Assembly: GCF_009870125.1 (NCBI RefSeq)
Contig: NC_046683.1
Coordinates: forward strand, 37,401,869-37,465,868
Source of the DNA: Drosophila pseudoobscura
Taxonomy: Eukaryota > Arthropoda > Insecta > Diptera > Drosophilidae
Length of the DNA stretch: 64,000 nt
Direction: 5' to 3'
Both the position numbers and the translations under genes were made by a program. The notes beneath the pieces were generated by a model that saw only the letters and a list, made by a program, of their open reading frames with translations, did not search any database and was not told the DNA's origin. Shown here one piece after another: positions 50,646 through 60,913 of the stretch (positions within the stretch are counted from its first letter, which is position 1; each line of letters starts with the position of its first letter).

Positions 50646-51103
50646 ATGAATACATTGCAAATCGATAAGTTGCTTTTCAAGCATTCAAAAACAAAAACAA
50701 TTTTTAAAGGAGTTTATCCCTCTGATCAGCTGCCTAAAGTAATTTCGAAATATCCTGCTTTAATAATAGCAAACACAGATTCTTCAAGCCATTCAAGAAC
50801 TCATTGGGTTGCTTTTTACTTTGAAAACAAATATTCAGCAGAATTTTTTGATTCATATGGTTAATATCCCCAAAATAAAGAATTTTTAAAAATATTAAGG
50901 AAAAATTCCACAAAATTTACATTTAATAAACAACCACTGCAAGGATTTTTCAAATACATGCGGTCATTAATGTATCCTTACTGTATCCTGTATTAAAAGC
51001 AGCAAAAAAATATTAAATTGTTTTTAAAACAATTTAAGAAAAATTATTTTAACTATAATGATAAGTTAATAATACAAATGTTTAAGAAAATTCGTTTAAA
51101 ATA
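50646..51103 (+). pseudogene. Polinton adenovirus-type cysteine protease
   Basis: A maturation protease (Ulp1/adenain fold). ATG at 50,646 (MNTLQIDKLLFKHSKTKTIF). IIANTDSSSHSRTHWVAFYF carries the catalytic His, and SAEFFDSYG the acidic residue. A stop follows directly (TAA after DSYG). The next frame reads NKEFLKILRKNSTKFTFNKQ and PLQGFF, then after another shift NTCGH-stop-C (50,957-50,974), the Cys-containing CGHYC motif spoiled by a stop, and a C-terminal LFLKQFKKNYFNYNDKLIIQ. Placement directly after the capsid gene is usual for these elements. Two stops and two shifts make it inactive. Confidence 0.78.
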
Positions 51104-51137
51104 AAACACAATATTATTTCAGAGACATTTAAGATGT

Positions 51138-51452
51138 TTATTGATTTTTTGAGCTGGTTGAGCTGATTTTTTGATACATTCTTTTATTTAAGTTATAGTA
51201 CTTTAACATTAGGTCTATAGCTTCTGCTTTCTTATTTGGTAGGGTATGACACAGGCATGTGTCAGGTCCGTCCGTTGCATCGTCATCACTCCAGGGGCAT
51301 AGCTTATAATGAAAGCCAAACTTGGAGTACTGAAGCTCCTTTTCCTCCAGATCCTCCAAAATGCTCATCAAATTTTCAAGAATTTGTACGTGCTCCTCAA
51401 AGATCATCTCCTCGAATTGCATTAAAAAAATTTTTATTTGTTTGGCATGCAT
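51138..51452 (-). CDS. Polinton-edge ORF of unknown function, minus strand
   Basis: 104 codons from ATG (MHAKQIKIFLMQFEEMIFEE). Amphipathic and acidic in the first half (heptad-like EEHVQILENLMSILEDLEEK), so possibly a coiled coil. Then FGFHYKLCPWSDDDATDGPD with CLCHTLP, and a basic tail. It is convergent with the protease gene, 35 bp apart. A minus-strand TATAAAG stands 54 bp upstream. The frame is intact. I do not recognise it, but frame plus promoter suggest a real gene. Confidence 0.5.
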   Translation of the reverse strand: MHAKQIKIFLMQFEEMIFEEHVQILENLMSILEDLEEKELQYSKFGFHYKLCPWSDDDATDGPDTCLCHTLPNKKAEAIDLMLKYYNLNKRMYQKISSTSSKNQ

Positions 51453-51505
51453 CTTGCAGCTGACTTCTTGAATCTATTACTGATAATGATTCAAAGAGCA
51501 GGACT

Positions 51506-51512
51506 CTTTATA
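51506..51512 (-). promoter_or_regulatory. TATA box for the minus-strand ORF at 51,138
   Basis: The minus strand reads GGATATAAAGAGTCCTG, with TATAAAG 54 bp before the ATG at 51,452. An initiator-like TCATTATCAGTAA follows at about -20. The spacing fits a core promoter with a short leader. Confidence 0.45.
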
Positions 51513-51771
51513 TCCACGTCTTTGCTCTGTTTCCCTTATATTTTTCTTTACCCATGTATTGGAAATGATAAGTACTATATCTAGCCATCTCTTTTTTACA
51601 TATGTACATATATTCTTAACCTTTTTCTTTATTTTTGTCTTTACATGTATAGTTGTCTCTTCTTCTCTTACATATATGTATATAATGGGAAATCTTTATT
51701 TACTCTTATACATATAATACATACATATAAATTGGAAATGGGCAGTGCTATATCTATTCATCTCTTTTCCT

Positions 51772-52018
51772 TTATATATAAGATGTGATTCCATGCTCCT
51801 TCAACATCTTAAAGGGTGTTTTTGTGGAAAATTTGGTTACATAACTTTTAGGTAAAAATATCCAAAGCGGTTCGTTGTCCTTATCAGTTAAATAAAGGAC
51901 TACTTTATTTCCAAATGATGTTTTTTTGATTTTACTCAAATCCTATGCACATGTCCTCAACCTTGGTGTATCCAACCGCCGGCTTTGTCTCGTTAAGTAA
52001 TTCTAGGAAAGCCTAGGT
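51772..52018 (-). pseudogene. Small unknown protein fragment, minus strand
   Basis: The minus strand reads LLNETKPAVGYTKVEDMCIG at about 52,010-51,945. A break follows, then SKIKKTSFGNKVVLYLTDKD, PLWIFLPKSYVTKF and MLKEHGITSYI before the stop. The pattern TKFGNK.VL.L.D...L.IFLPK.Y resembles a small protein found in many insect mobile elements, whose function is unknown to me. One frameshift near 51,940. It is probably a second leftward gene at the Polinton edge. Confidence 0.4.
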
Positions 52019-52612
52019 ATATATTTGATTAAGTGCTTATCATTTTCTATAAAGAGATTTAAATATTCTTACATACCATTATAGTAATAGAAACTATTCA
52101 AACTACTAACGATTTTATACTAAATTATTTAAAAGATTGCATGCTCTTTCATACTCTCATTAATTCAATTTTATACAAATGTGATCTGAGCAGATTGGTA
52201 GTTGAGTGATAATAAGTAAATGGTTTTAAAGCTGTAATGGCCAGATGTCTTAAGTCTGATTGGTTGTTGAGTAATAAGGGATGAATTATGGATACACTGC
52301 TGTATATTGGTTCAAATATTATATTTACATTTTCGGTCTTATATAACCATCAACATGAAAAAATTATATAAACAGAACAAAATGCATAGAATTTTTGTTC
52401 ATATGCTGATCACTTCCTATATAAGATACGAAATGAGGACATTTCATTGCGAGTTGTTTTATTTAAAAACATCTTTTAGTTCGCGCAATGAACTGAGAAA
52501 ACACACCTTAAAAATCCACAAAATTCAAAATCATCATTTTATCAATGTTACTTATGTTACTTAAACAGCAGCGCGCGCCAAGGCGCGTGAAGAAGAATCA
52601 GGAGCACATCAG
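52019..52612. other. AT-rich sequence; possible C2H2 finger remnant
   Basis: No clear gene. A plus-strand frame at 52,344-52,564 ends with SFSSRNELRKHTLKIH, which looks like the second half of a C2H2 zinc finger; the preceding Cys pair is not preserved (FHCELFYLK). The right terminus of the Polinton should lie near here. I could not pair it with a left terminus. Confidence 0.3.
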
Positions 52613-52779
52613 GGATGCTGCAGTGCTAAAGCCACCTGCGGCCATCGTTCTCTTGGTTGCCCGAGCGCAGACCATGCCGCAGTGCTAAAGCCACCTGCGG
52701 CCTTCGTTTTCTTGGTTGCCGAACGCAGACCATGCTACAGTGATAAAGCCACCTGCGGCCATCGTCTTCCTGGTTGCCC
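52613..52779. repeat. Short tandem repeat, three copies of a ~59-bp unit
   Basis: Units start at about 52,620, 52,679 and 52,737 with CAGTGCTAAAGCCACCTGCG and continue GCCATCGTTCTCTTGGTTGC. Each unit can be read as VLKPPAAIVLLVA. GC-rich and unlike its AT-rich surroundings. Origin unknown. Confidence 0.75.
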
Positions 52780-53759
52780 AATCGTCGGCCAAACAGAGGC
52801 AGAATTCTCCGCCTTCGGCTGTCCTCTTCGCCCCGACTCTGTCCAGGATTCCTCTTCCAGCAGCTTCAGGGAGCACAGTTCACCAAATCATAGGGTTCAG
52901 CGGATGCTAGGCTCGTCTATTACCATCCTAAGGTTTAAAGTATAAAAATCTCACAAAATTTGTATATTTATGAAGAATAATTATAAGCCAACCTCATTAA
53001 CGTTCAAGTTCCCACTGGGAGTTCGGGAAATGTGTTCAGAATTTGCAGTTATAAGTATTGTTAAGACATCGCTAGTTTAATTCATTTTCGTTACACATTC
53101 GTTAAACTCATATCATGCTTAAGCAATCTTTATAAATATTCACAAGCTATTGTTGTCAGTTAAGTTCGGATTGAATTGTCAGGGAGAAAATTCCCCCAAA
53201 AGTTTTGTGGCTCCACATACAAGGAGTAGGTCGAAGTTAGGAATTCTGAGTTGTAGCAAGAGATTGAGTCCCCGTACTGTAAACCACCTTTCCGAATTAA
53301 CGCTTGTTTTCAGCCTACGCCGGAAGATCGATCTTTCGTCGTTGGAAATTGAACAGTGAGTGAGTAGCATACCTTCCAAAAGTTGAAATGCCCAACCTCG
53401 CGAATTTGAAACCTCTGACCTCTACCTATTGAGGCTTTGCCTTGAGCGATCTGATCGTTGGCAATATTATTGGTAATTGAAGCCTCGAGTCTGGGTTGAT
53501 TTGAGGGAGCAACAACTCCACCCCCAAAGCCCAGCTCTCTCAAATCGTAACGCCCGTTTTCGAACAGGATTAGATTCATTGCAAAGGGATGACTGGGTTT
53601 CTAGATGTCCGTATAGAAGGTTGAATGGTAAGAGAACACATAATTAAGGGAGATACATATATACAGGAGCACACAAAGAATAAAATTATAATACGAAGAC
53701 ATAAAAATTAATTAATGCTACTTATAGTAAATATACGGCCGTCCCTTATCCTTTTTAGC
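52780..53759. other. No feature recognised
   Basis: Mixed composition. The longest frame (minus, 53,310-53,579, starting MNLILFENGRYDLRELGFGG) has no recognisable domain and could be a transposon leader or chance. Nothing else is supported. Confidence 0.3.
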
Positions 53760-54130
53760 GCATTGGCCAATGTACGCTTGGACCTTTATTAATTATTATT
53801 TAAACTACATTCATTGTGCTTAGCGTCGAAGTCAGATATCAAGATGCCAGACCGCTTGGCAGAGTCGCCGGTGCTGCCACACCTATCTCCTCCCTCTTAC
53901 TTTCTGTTGAGGAACGTATAACAAGTCCATCGCTAAGCGAAGAACCATCGGCAAAAGAGAACAAGAAGAGAATGGAAGAGACGAAAATTTGTATACACAC
54001 AAATATATATATATATTCTTACCGACGCTGCGACGGCATTTTTCAGTACCAAATAGACATCGAACTGGACAAGAACAAAATAAATACAGTCCACTAGAAT
54101 CAAATTCGTCGAGCATATTATTTGCGAACA
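53760..54130 (+). repeat. Candidate 5' LTR of BEL-4
   Basis: The sequence preceding the primer site ends GCGAACA (54,124-54,130), a plausible LTR end. The start is uncertain: TGTACGCTTGG at 53,771 or TGTGCTTAGCG at 53,816. It contains AATAAATACAG at 54,079-54,089. There is no second copy in the window to confirm it. Confidence 0.4.
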
Positions 54131-54135
54131 TTCTT

Positions 54136-54154
54136 TGGTCCTTCGAGCCGGATT
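54136..54154 (+). promoter_or_regulatory. BEL-4 primer-binding site (tRNA-Tyr)
   Basis: TGGTCCTTCGAGCCGGATT is complementary to the 3' end of animal tRNA-Tyr including CCA, five bases after the presumed LTR end. It differs from the tRNA-Trp site of BEL-1 and BEL-2, so this is a different BEL lineage. Confidence 0.7.
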
Positions 54155-54200
54155 CTTGAACAGTTTTGTGTGCTTTGGTGTTAATTGAAAATTGTTTACA

Positions 54201-56030
54201 ATGGAACAATTAAAGGCATTGGTAAAAGCCCGTGGCAGACTCAAGGCCAATTATCACACGCGCATTGGCTTGGGCTGAAGGGGAGGAACCAACTACAACG
54301 GCGCAGGTCACCTCACGGATGGAACTGCTCCAATCGGCTTGGAAAGAGTTCTCACAACTTGGAGATTCCATAGCCCTTCTCGAACACGTGGATGGGTATG
54401 GGGATCCAGAGGAAGACAATGCACTCTACGAGGAAATGATTTTGGAGAAAAAAGGGTTAGTACAACCAACTGCAACTGCAACGATCAACGGGAATGGCAG
54501 CAAAGAGCTTCATCTAAACAACGACGCAGTACTCAGCCTGCTACAACAGCAACAACGCGTGCTGCTGGAGAGAGCGAGAGCGTCGAGTTTAGAGGCGCGG
54601 TAAATTCAAATTCTGCAGTTGGTGCGGTCACACCAATACAGAGCGAACTGCCAAAAATTCAAATCAAACGGTTCGCTGGCAGCTACAAAGAGTGGCCAGC
54701 ATTTGACGAACACACAGAAGTTTCATCATTTGAAAACACTACTCATCGATGAGGCTGCCAATTTGGTACGACATTTGGCGATCACGGACACTGCTTACAA
54801 CACTGCATGGGAGCGTCTCAAGGAAAGGTACAATCGGCCGAGGCATATCGTAAACTCGTTTTTGGAACAATTTATGAGGTTGCCCACAACTACTAAAATT
54901 GATGCGGCGATTTTCCGTAAATCAAACGGGACGCGACTGTTGGATTATATATCTAGCACTGGAAAAACTTGATGCCGACACGAGGCGCAGGTGGATTGAA
55001 CGCAGTTTGAATAAAGACTCACCCACTTTCGACGACTTCTTCAAGTTCTTGGATGCTCGTTGCGAGGAATTGGAACAAAGCAAAGGGGAGCCTTCGTCTG
55101 AAGGGAAAACAGTAACTCACGGGGACAAATCAAAAAGAATCACACACTCGATGGTGGCAGTTGAAGGCAGCAACTGCACCAAATGCCATTCGACAGAACA
55201 CATTCTGTATGGCTGTCCACAATTTTTGGAAATGACAGGTTTGCAAAGGCGCTCTTTTCTAAAAGATAAAAATCTATGCTATAACTTTATGAAGCCTGGT
55301 CATTTGAGCAACAAGTGTAAATCAAAATACACATGTAAACAATGCAAAGGTCATCACCATTCACTACTCCATTTACCAGATACTACATCGGGTATTATCG
55401 GGACCTTACCGCAAACAAAAGGGGATAATCAGAGCATTTCAAACGCGCATTATAACACTTCGGTGACTTCAAGTCACATTGCCCAAGCAGAGGGCTCACC
55501 ATCGATTGTATGTGCGCAAGGCACTGCACAATCTACTCAAGCAAAAGGATTGAACAGAAGCACATTACCCACGGCCATGGTTTATGTTAAAAACGCAAAT
55601 GGGGACTACATAACATGTCGCCTCTTATTGGATACTGGCTCAGAACTCTCGTATATATCGGAACGTTGCATTCACGCTCTTGGATTGGCACGTTCACGTA
55701 TCCTTGTTTCGGGAATATCTTCAGTAAAAGCCGACACCACAAGGGGATCCAGCACACTTCACATCAAGTAACGAATTTCTGAGGATTATTTGACTGTAAA
55801 CGCACATGTACTTGGCAGAATCACTTCATCAATGGGAAGGCAAAACATTGATGGATCGGCACTCGATGTGTTTAGTGATCTTCAATTGGCTGACACACAC
55901 TTCTGCACAAACGCACCATACTATTGGGTAGCGAACACGTATGGTCTACATTTACAGGAAGGAAGATGTATGACAGCAAGGGCAATCTTATCGCTATTTT
56001 ATCAATTTTTGGTTGGGTTATTACGGCACT
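54201..56030 (+). pseudogene. BEL-4 gag and protease, truncated (roo-like BEL/Pao)
   Basis: ATG at 54,201 (MEQLKALVKARGRLKANYHT) starts a gag broken by at least three shifts (near 54,235, 54,470 and 54,750). Recognisable parts: SAWKEFSQLGDSIALLEHVD, LPKIQIKRFAGSYKEWPAF, LIDEAANLVRHLAITDTAYN and LEKLDADTRRRWIERSL. Zinc knuckles CTKCHSTEHILYGC and CYNFMKPGHLSNKC (second Cys replaced by Phe), then CKQCKGHHHSLLH. Retropepsin LLLDTGSELSYIS lies near 55,625-55,660. After a stop at 55,771 the frame goes on with LTVNAHVLGRITSS, LQLADTHFC and SEHVWSTFTGRKMYDSKGNL. It ends at about 56,030 against an R1-clade element. No reverse transcriptase is present. Confidence 0.75.
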
Positions 56031-56581
56031 CATGACACCCCAAGCAAGCAATGCAATTTCACTACCTCTATGCAGAGGCAGACTGACTGGCAAGGCCCGT
56101 GCCAAAGCCCCCAAGTCTTCCTACTCCCAGCGGAACACACGGAACAACAGGGGTCAAAGGTCATGGAGCAGGCCAACAGCCACCCCCACCGTCTAGGCGG
56201 CGCACCCCAAAACGGGGACCGCACCAGAAAGAAGGAAAGAAACCACTTCCCTTCGTGACCACCGATGGACGCCCCAAAGGGCCGACAATCCAACCAAACC
56301 CAAGCAGCGTCTGACCCACAGTGGGCGGCTGCTTGGTCTGCGTCTGTATCACAGTGATCGGCAGTTAAATAACCTGGCAGAAGGTATAAAATGCAAACAA
56401 CCTGGCAGTAGGTATAAAATGCGTATGAAATGGAAAGAAATGTATTCGAAAAACATAACTACTCCAGGTGGAAACCCACACGGTGGAAATCCACCCGCGC
56501 GGAGCAATCCCGCGGAAGGGGCACGGATTCTGGAGGCCCCAAGAAGCATTTCCGGTGGCACACTTGGCCGGCGAAGCAAGT
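56031..56581 (+). promoter_or_regulatory. R1-clade element 5' UTR with a duplicated TATAAAATG motif
   Basis: The leader before the first in-frame ATG. Positions 56,371-56,426 hold two tandem copies of a 28-bp unit (AACCTGGCAGAAGGTATAAA ATGC). Non-LTR elements need an internal promoter, so this duplicated block is a candidate, or it is a 5'-end repeat. The exact 5' boundary of the element is uncertain. Confidence 0.45.
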
Positions 56582-57989
56582 ATGACTACAAGCATCGAAG
56601 CAACGGCTTTCCAAAAAGCCTCGAAAGTGGCAAGAACACCGCCACAGCAGCCAGCAGCCCCAGCCCTGCACATGAAGCAGAGCAAAATACACGGCGTTGC
56701 CAGCGGGTCGTCACGGGACGGCAACAGAGATGCCGACACCCCAAAGAGGCAGCGTGACCCCCCTACCCCATCGAGTAGCGGAAGGAAAGCGCCGCCCAAG
56801 AGAAGCAGGACCAGCGTGCAGGACATTGACGAGATTGGCGCAATTCTGGACGACCTCCTGTACCAGATGAACGAGAAGGGACAGAGGTCCCTTAACATGG
56901 CCATTAAAAAAATGATGGCGCGCATGAAGGAGCTGCAACTGGAGGTAAGGTCCCAACTGAAGGCGCCAGCGGAAGGAAAGGTAGCGATGGGTGAATGTCA
57001 ATGCCACTGCCACACCGCAGAACCCACCCCCAGGCTAGCTAACCCCCACCCAGACGTTGCGAAGACCACATCGACAAAGGAGACGCAGACGACGCCAGGA
57101 GTTCGCAGGAAGGGGACAACACCCAGTATGAAGGAGGAAAACGCTCGCCGTAAGCCCCGGACAGCGCAAAACAACGGTGCCAACCGGCAAGATGCGACAA
57201 AGAAGCCGACGACCAGCACGCAAAACACTGACCCCGCGCAGAAGTGGAACGAGGTCAGAGGGCGACGGCCGAAGCGCAAGCCGACAGCCCGGCCGGACGC
57301 GGTACTGGTGAAGTGTACCGAGGGTACGTCATATGCCGACATCCTGAAGGTGGTGAAGGCGGCGCCAACGCTCCAGGCCCTGAAGAGCAAGGTCCAGGCC
57401 ATAAGGAAGACTGCCTCGGGCGAGCTGCTCGTCAGGATGCAACAACCATCAGACCCTGCCACACATGAACTGCAGAAGGCAATACAGGCAGCGATAGGAG
57501 AGATGGCAGCCGTAAAGGCCATCCAGGAGACAGTCGCGGTCGAATTGCTCCACATTGATGAGCTCACGACAGGCGATGAGGTATTAGAAGCAATTACAGC
57601 AGCGACCGACCTGGACTTGACCCAAGCAACAAAGCCGATGATGCGGAAAGCGTATGGTGCCACGCAGGTGGCTACACTAAACCTCCAGCCCGCCCTTGCA
57701 CAGAAGCTCCTGGAGCTTGGCAAGGTGCGAATCGGCTGGGTGGTGTGCCGCATGCGACAACGGATCACGCCTATTGCCACACGGCAGCGAGGTGCAGAAG
57801 CAGAAGGTGCAGAAGAATACCTGCTTCAGGTGTGGCGGAGAGGGGCATGTACAAAACAAATGCACCAAACCCCCAAAGTGCCTACTGTGCGTTGGCAACA
57901 ACGGAGACGCTCGCTCAACAGCCCACTCGGTCCTTAGCCGCAGCTCTCCCGAGTACAAGAAAGCCCTTTCCCAGCTGCTAGATGGTTAA
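56582..57989 (+). pseudogene. R1-clade ORF1 (gag-like RNA-binding protein)
   Basis: The longer frame upstream starts at GTG, so I use ATG 56,582 (MTTSIEATAF). It has a basic, proline-rich first third, a heptad-like segment (IGAILDDLLYQMNEKGQRSL), a long Lys/Arg/Thr linker, and a conserved gag middle (SYADILKVVKAAPTLQALKS, KTASGELLVRM, VELLHIDELTTGDEVLEAI) ending IGWVVCRMRQRITP. A frameshift near 57,770 destroys the first knuckle. The second is kept in the new frame (CFRCGGEGHVQNKC, then CLLCVGNNG). The stop is inside ATGGTTAA, overlapping the ORF2 start. It binds element RNA in related elements. Confidence 0.78.
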
Positions 57990-60740
57990 GCTACTTCAGC
58001 TGAACCTCAACCACTGCCAAGCTGCCCAGGACTTGCTAACGCAAACGGTGCTGGAGCAGCAGATCGATGTAGCGCTCCTCAGTGAGCCCTATAAGGGAAG
58101 AAGCGAAGCGATCTGGCACCAAAGCACAGACGGCGGTGCGGCAATCTGGAGCTGTGGCCCCCAACCAGGCCAGCTCACACATAGAGCGGCTAGGGTGGGA
58201 TATGTGAGAGCCAAACATAATGGCATAGCTATAATGTTACATAGAGCGAATACGAGGCGGTCATCAGGGACATAGCCAACGACGCCAAGGACAGATCCCC
58301 GGTCATAATAGCGGGCGATTTCAACGCCTGGGCTACGACCTGGGGCAGCGCCAGGAACACGCCCCGAGGGACAGCACTATTGGAGGAATTTGCGAGCCTG
58401 AACGACTGTCTCCTGAACGCAGGAAGCACCCCGACATACAGCAAAGCAGGCCGAGTGTCCATCATAGACCTCACCTTTGCAAGCCCGGAGATCGCTCGCC
58501 ACGCAAAGTGGCAAGTCCTGAGCACGTACACGCACAGCGACCACCTGGCCGTGATGACGGACACAGCCGCCATCGGGAATGCAACAAGGGGGCAACGAGC
58601 GCAATTGACTGGCTACAAAGAAGCAACGCTGGATACGGGCGCGCTTCTAACAGCAGCAGAAAACCTAGCTGCCGCCGGGGACGCCGAAACAAGCGCGAGA
58701 TCCATCTCCAGGACCGTCGTAGCGGCATGTGATGCAGCTATGCAGCGAAGGAAGCTAGGAGGAAGTCGACACCGCCCAGTACCATGGTGGAACGAGCACA
58801 TCGCCCAAGCAAGGAGGGAGTGCTGCGCAGCGCGACGCGCGTACCAGCGATCTAGAGGTACACCACAGTTTGGGATTAAAGGGGCGGCATTCAAGGCAAA
58901 CCGGAGAGCCCTTAGAGACGCCATCAGAAGCAGCAAGGCCAAATGCTTCCAGCAGCTCTGTGAGGCGGCAGATGCAGAACCCTTCGGAGGGGCATACAAG
59001 CTGGTCATGGGAAAGCTCTGTAGGCAACCCACCCCCAAGTGCCCTGTCCTGCTCAGGGAAATTGTCTGCGCACTCTTCCCCCGGCAACCACCACTCCAGG
59101 AGGCAGACAGCGCAGAGCACCAGGCACAGGCGGCCACCACCACCTTCTCGGTGAAGGAGGTGCAGGAGGTCACTGCCAAACTGAAGAACGGCAAGGCGGC
59201 AGGACCCGACGGAATCCCCAACGCGGCCCTGAAATGCTTGGTCAGTGCCCACCCAGAGGCATTCACACGGATGTACAACCAGTGCATCCAGGAGCGGTAC
59301 GTACCACTAGCATGGAAACGCCAGAGACTTGCCCTGGTACCCAAGCCAGGCAAGGACCTAAGCGACCCATCGGCATACCGACCACTATGCATGCTAGATG
59401 GTGTGGGTAAGATCTATGAGAGGCTGGTATGCAACCGACTCGAGGCCGAGCTGACGCAACGGAATGGCCTATCCACCCTCCAGTTTGGATTCAGGAAGCA
59501 GAGGAGCACCACCGACGCCATCCAGATGGTCACGAGCTTGGCCAGAGAAGCCATTGCAGGAACGCGATAGGCAGGAGGCTCGAAGGAATACTGCCCAGTG
59601 TGCACGCTAGACGTGCGGAACGCCTTCAACTCGGCCAGCTGGAAGAGCATCCTCGATGCACTGGCGAGGAGAGGCACACCCCAATACCTGATCCGGACGC
59701 TCCGAAGTTATTTCACGGACCGCGTATTGCTGTACGACACGGAGGATGGAGCGAAGCAGCACACAATCACCGGTGGCGTCCCACAGGGTTCGGTCCTAGG
59801 GCCGATCCTGTGGAATGCGATGTACGACGACATCCTGCGTCTGGAACTACCGAAAGGCTGCACGCTAGTGGGCTTTGCGGACGACATCGCGCTAGTGACG
59901 GTAGCAAAGCACATCAGAGGAGCAGAGCAGAGATGCAACGCAGCAGTGGGAAAAATAACATCATGGCTCACAGAGAACGGACTGTCTCTAGCGGAGAAGA
60001 AAACGGAGGCTGTGCTCATAAGCAGCAGGAAGGTGGTCGAACAGGCGTGCGTGATGGTTGGCAGCACTGCCATCAGGACCAAGCCCGCCCTAAAATACCT
60101 AGGGGTAGTACTCGACCAGCGACTTACATTCAAGGCGCACCTGGAGTACGTAAGCGCGAAGGCAGCCACAGCAACATGCCGTCATACAGGGACAGCAGAG
60201 GCGCATACAGACGCTGCGCCCTCAGGGTTGCATGCTGCTTCCGGACGGTGTCAGAGGACGCCGCACTAGTGGTGGCAGGCATGGTCCCGCTGGACCTCTT
60301 GGTGGACGAGCGGCAGAGCGGCTTGACAGTCGGTGGCGAACGCCGCGAGGGCACTATAGCACGCTGGCAACGGCGATGGGACCAAGCCGAGAATGGAAGA
60401 TGGACGAGACGGCTAATCCCCCAGCTGAGACCATGGATGCAGCGGAAGAGAGGCCAGATCGACCACTACCTCGGCCAACTGCTAACGGGGCATGGCTGCT
60501 TCAAGCAATACCTATACCGCTTCAAGCACGCCGATGACCCGTACTGCAGCTACTGCGGGCCAGGAGCACGTCTTCTTTTCCTGTCCCCGCTTTCGTCGGG
60601 AACGAGAGATGCTAGGAGAGGCGAGCCCAGGAGTAAGCGCAGACACCCTCACCGAGCGGATGATAGCCGACGAGCAGACGTGGCACGCGGCAAGCGTCAT
60701 AAGGGAGCTGCGTAGGCTGGAGCGATGCCGAACCAACTAG
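57982..60740 (+). pseudogene. R1-clade ORF2: APE endonuclease and reverse transcriptase
   Basis: ATG at 57,982 (MVKLLQLNLNHCQAAQDLLT). Endonuclease: ALLSEPYKG (catalytic Glu), then a small deletion and shift near 58,250, then VIIAGDFNAWATTWGS, SIIDLTF and THSDHLAV. Reverse transcriptase: NGKAAGPDGIPNAALKCL, LALVPKPGKDLSDPSAYRPL, CMLDGVGKIYERLV and FGFRKQRSTTDAI. An in-frame TAG stands at 59,568-59,570. The frame continues CTLDVRNAFNSASW, GGVPQGSVLGPILWNAMYDD and the catalytic GFADDIALV, then LKYLGVVLDQ. Shifts near 60,175 and 60,560. The C-terminal zinc finger is YCSYCG then HVFFSCPRFRRE. It is inactive but nearly complete. Confidence 0.8.
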
Positions 60741-60881
60741 AGCCATAGAAGACACCAAGCTCCGCACCGCGAAGTAATGCCTAGCGGCAGTCCCGCGGGA
60801 GCGGAACTACCATCAACATTCCCATTCCCAATAACCCATCCCCCCCCCCACCACCCACTATTGTTAATATTGTTTTCCCAA

Positions 60882-60910
<29 letters not shown>
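60741..60910 (+). terminator. 3' UTR and poly(A) tail of the R1-clade element
   Basis: About 140 bp of 3' UTR with a C-run (60,840-60,850), then CCCAATAAA followed by about 28 A. The AATAAA merges with the A-run. A poly(A) end indicates target-primed integration of a polyadenylated transcript. Confidence 0.7.

Positions 60911-60913
<3 letters not shown>

Larger units (their letters stand above)
30150..52020 (+). mobile_element. Degenerate Maverick/Polinton DNA transposon, nested with later insertions
   Basis: A set of genes diagnostic of Polintons lies in one region: protein-primed DNA polymerase (30,150-32,086), packaging ATPase (35,011-35,702), small GG-F virion-type protein (35,624-35,913), minor capsid-like protein (36,113-36,970 and beyond), major capsid protein (43,542-50,588) and adenovirus-type cysteine protease (50,646-51,103), plus unknown ORFs on both strands. 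Later insertions split it: DINE at 32,087, DINE at 36,410, BEL-2 at 36,971, BEL-3 at about 43,862 and DINE at 49,661. With these removed about 8.5 kb of Polinton remains. Most genes carry stops or shifts. I saw no integrase gene and could not define the terminal repeats. Confidence 0.82.
56031..60910 (+). mobile_element. R1-clade non-LTR retrotransposon, near full length, poly(A)-tailed
   Basis: 5' UTR, ORF1 (gag), ORF2 (endonuclease, reverse transcriptase, C-terminal zinc finger) and 3' UTR, ending in an A-run at about 60,881-60,910. No RNase H domain, and the C-terminal CCHC finger follows the reverse transcriptase, as in the R1 clade rather than Jockey or LOA. It is distinct from the RT1-like family in the array. 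The left neighbour is BEL-4 and the right one is an RT1 fragment, so the two flanks do not form one interrupted target. A few stops and shifts make it inactive, but decay is modest. Confidence 0.82.

Noticed and set aside
56161..57780. Long minus-strand frames across the R1-clade ORF1 and ORF2
   Set aside because: Antisense shadows of GC-rich coding sequence, with no domain and no start context.
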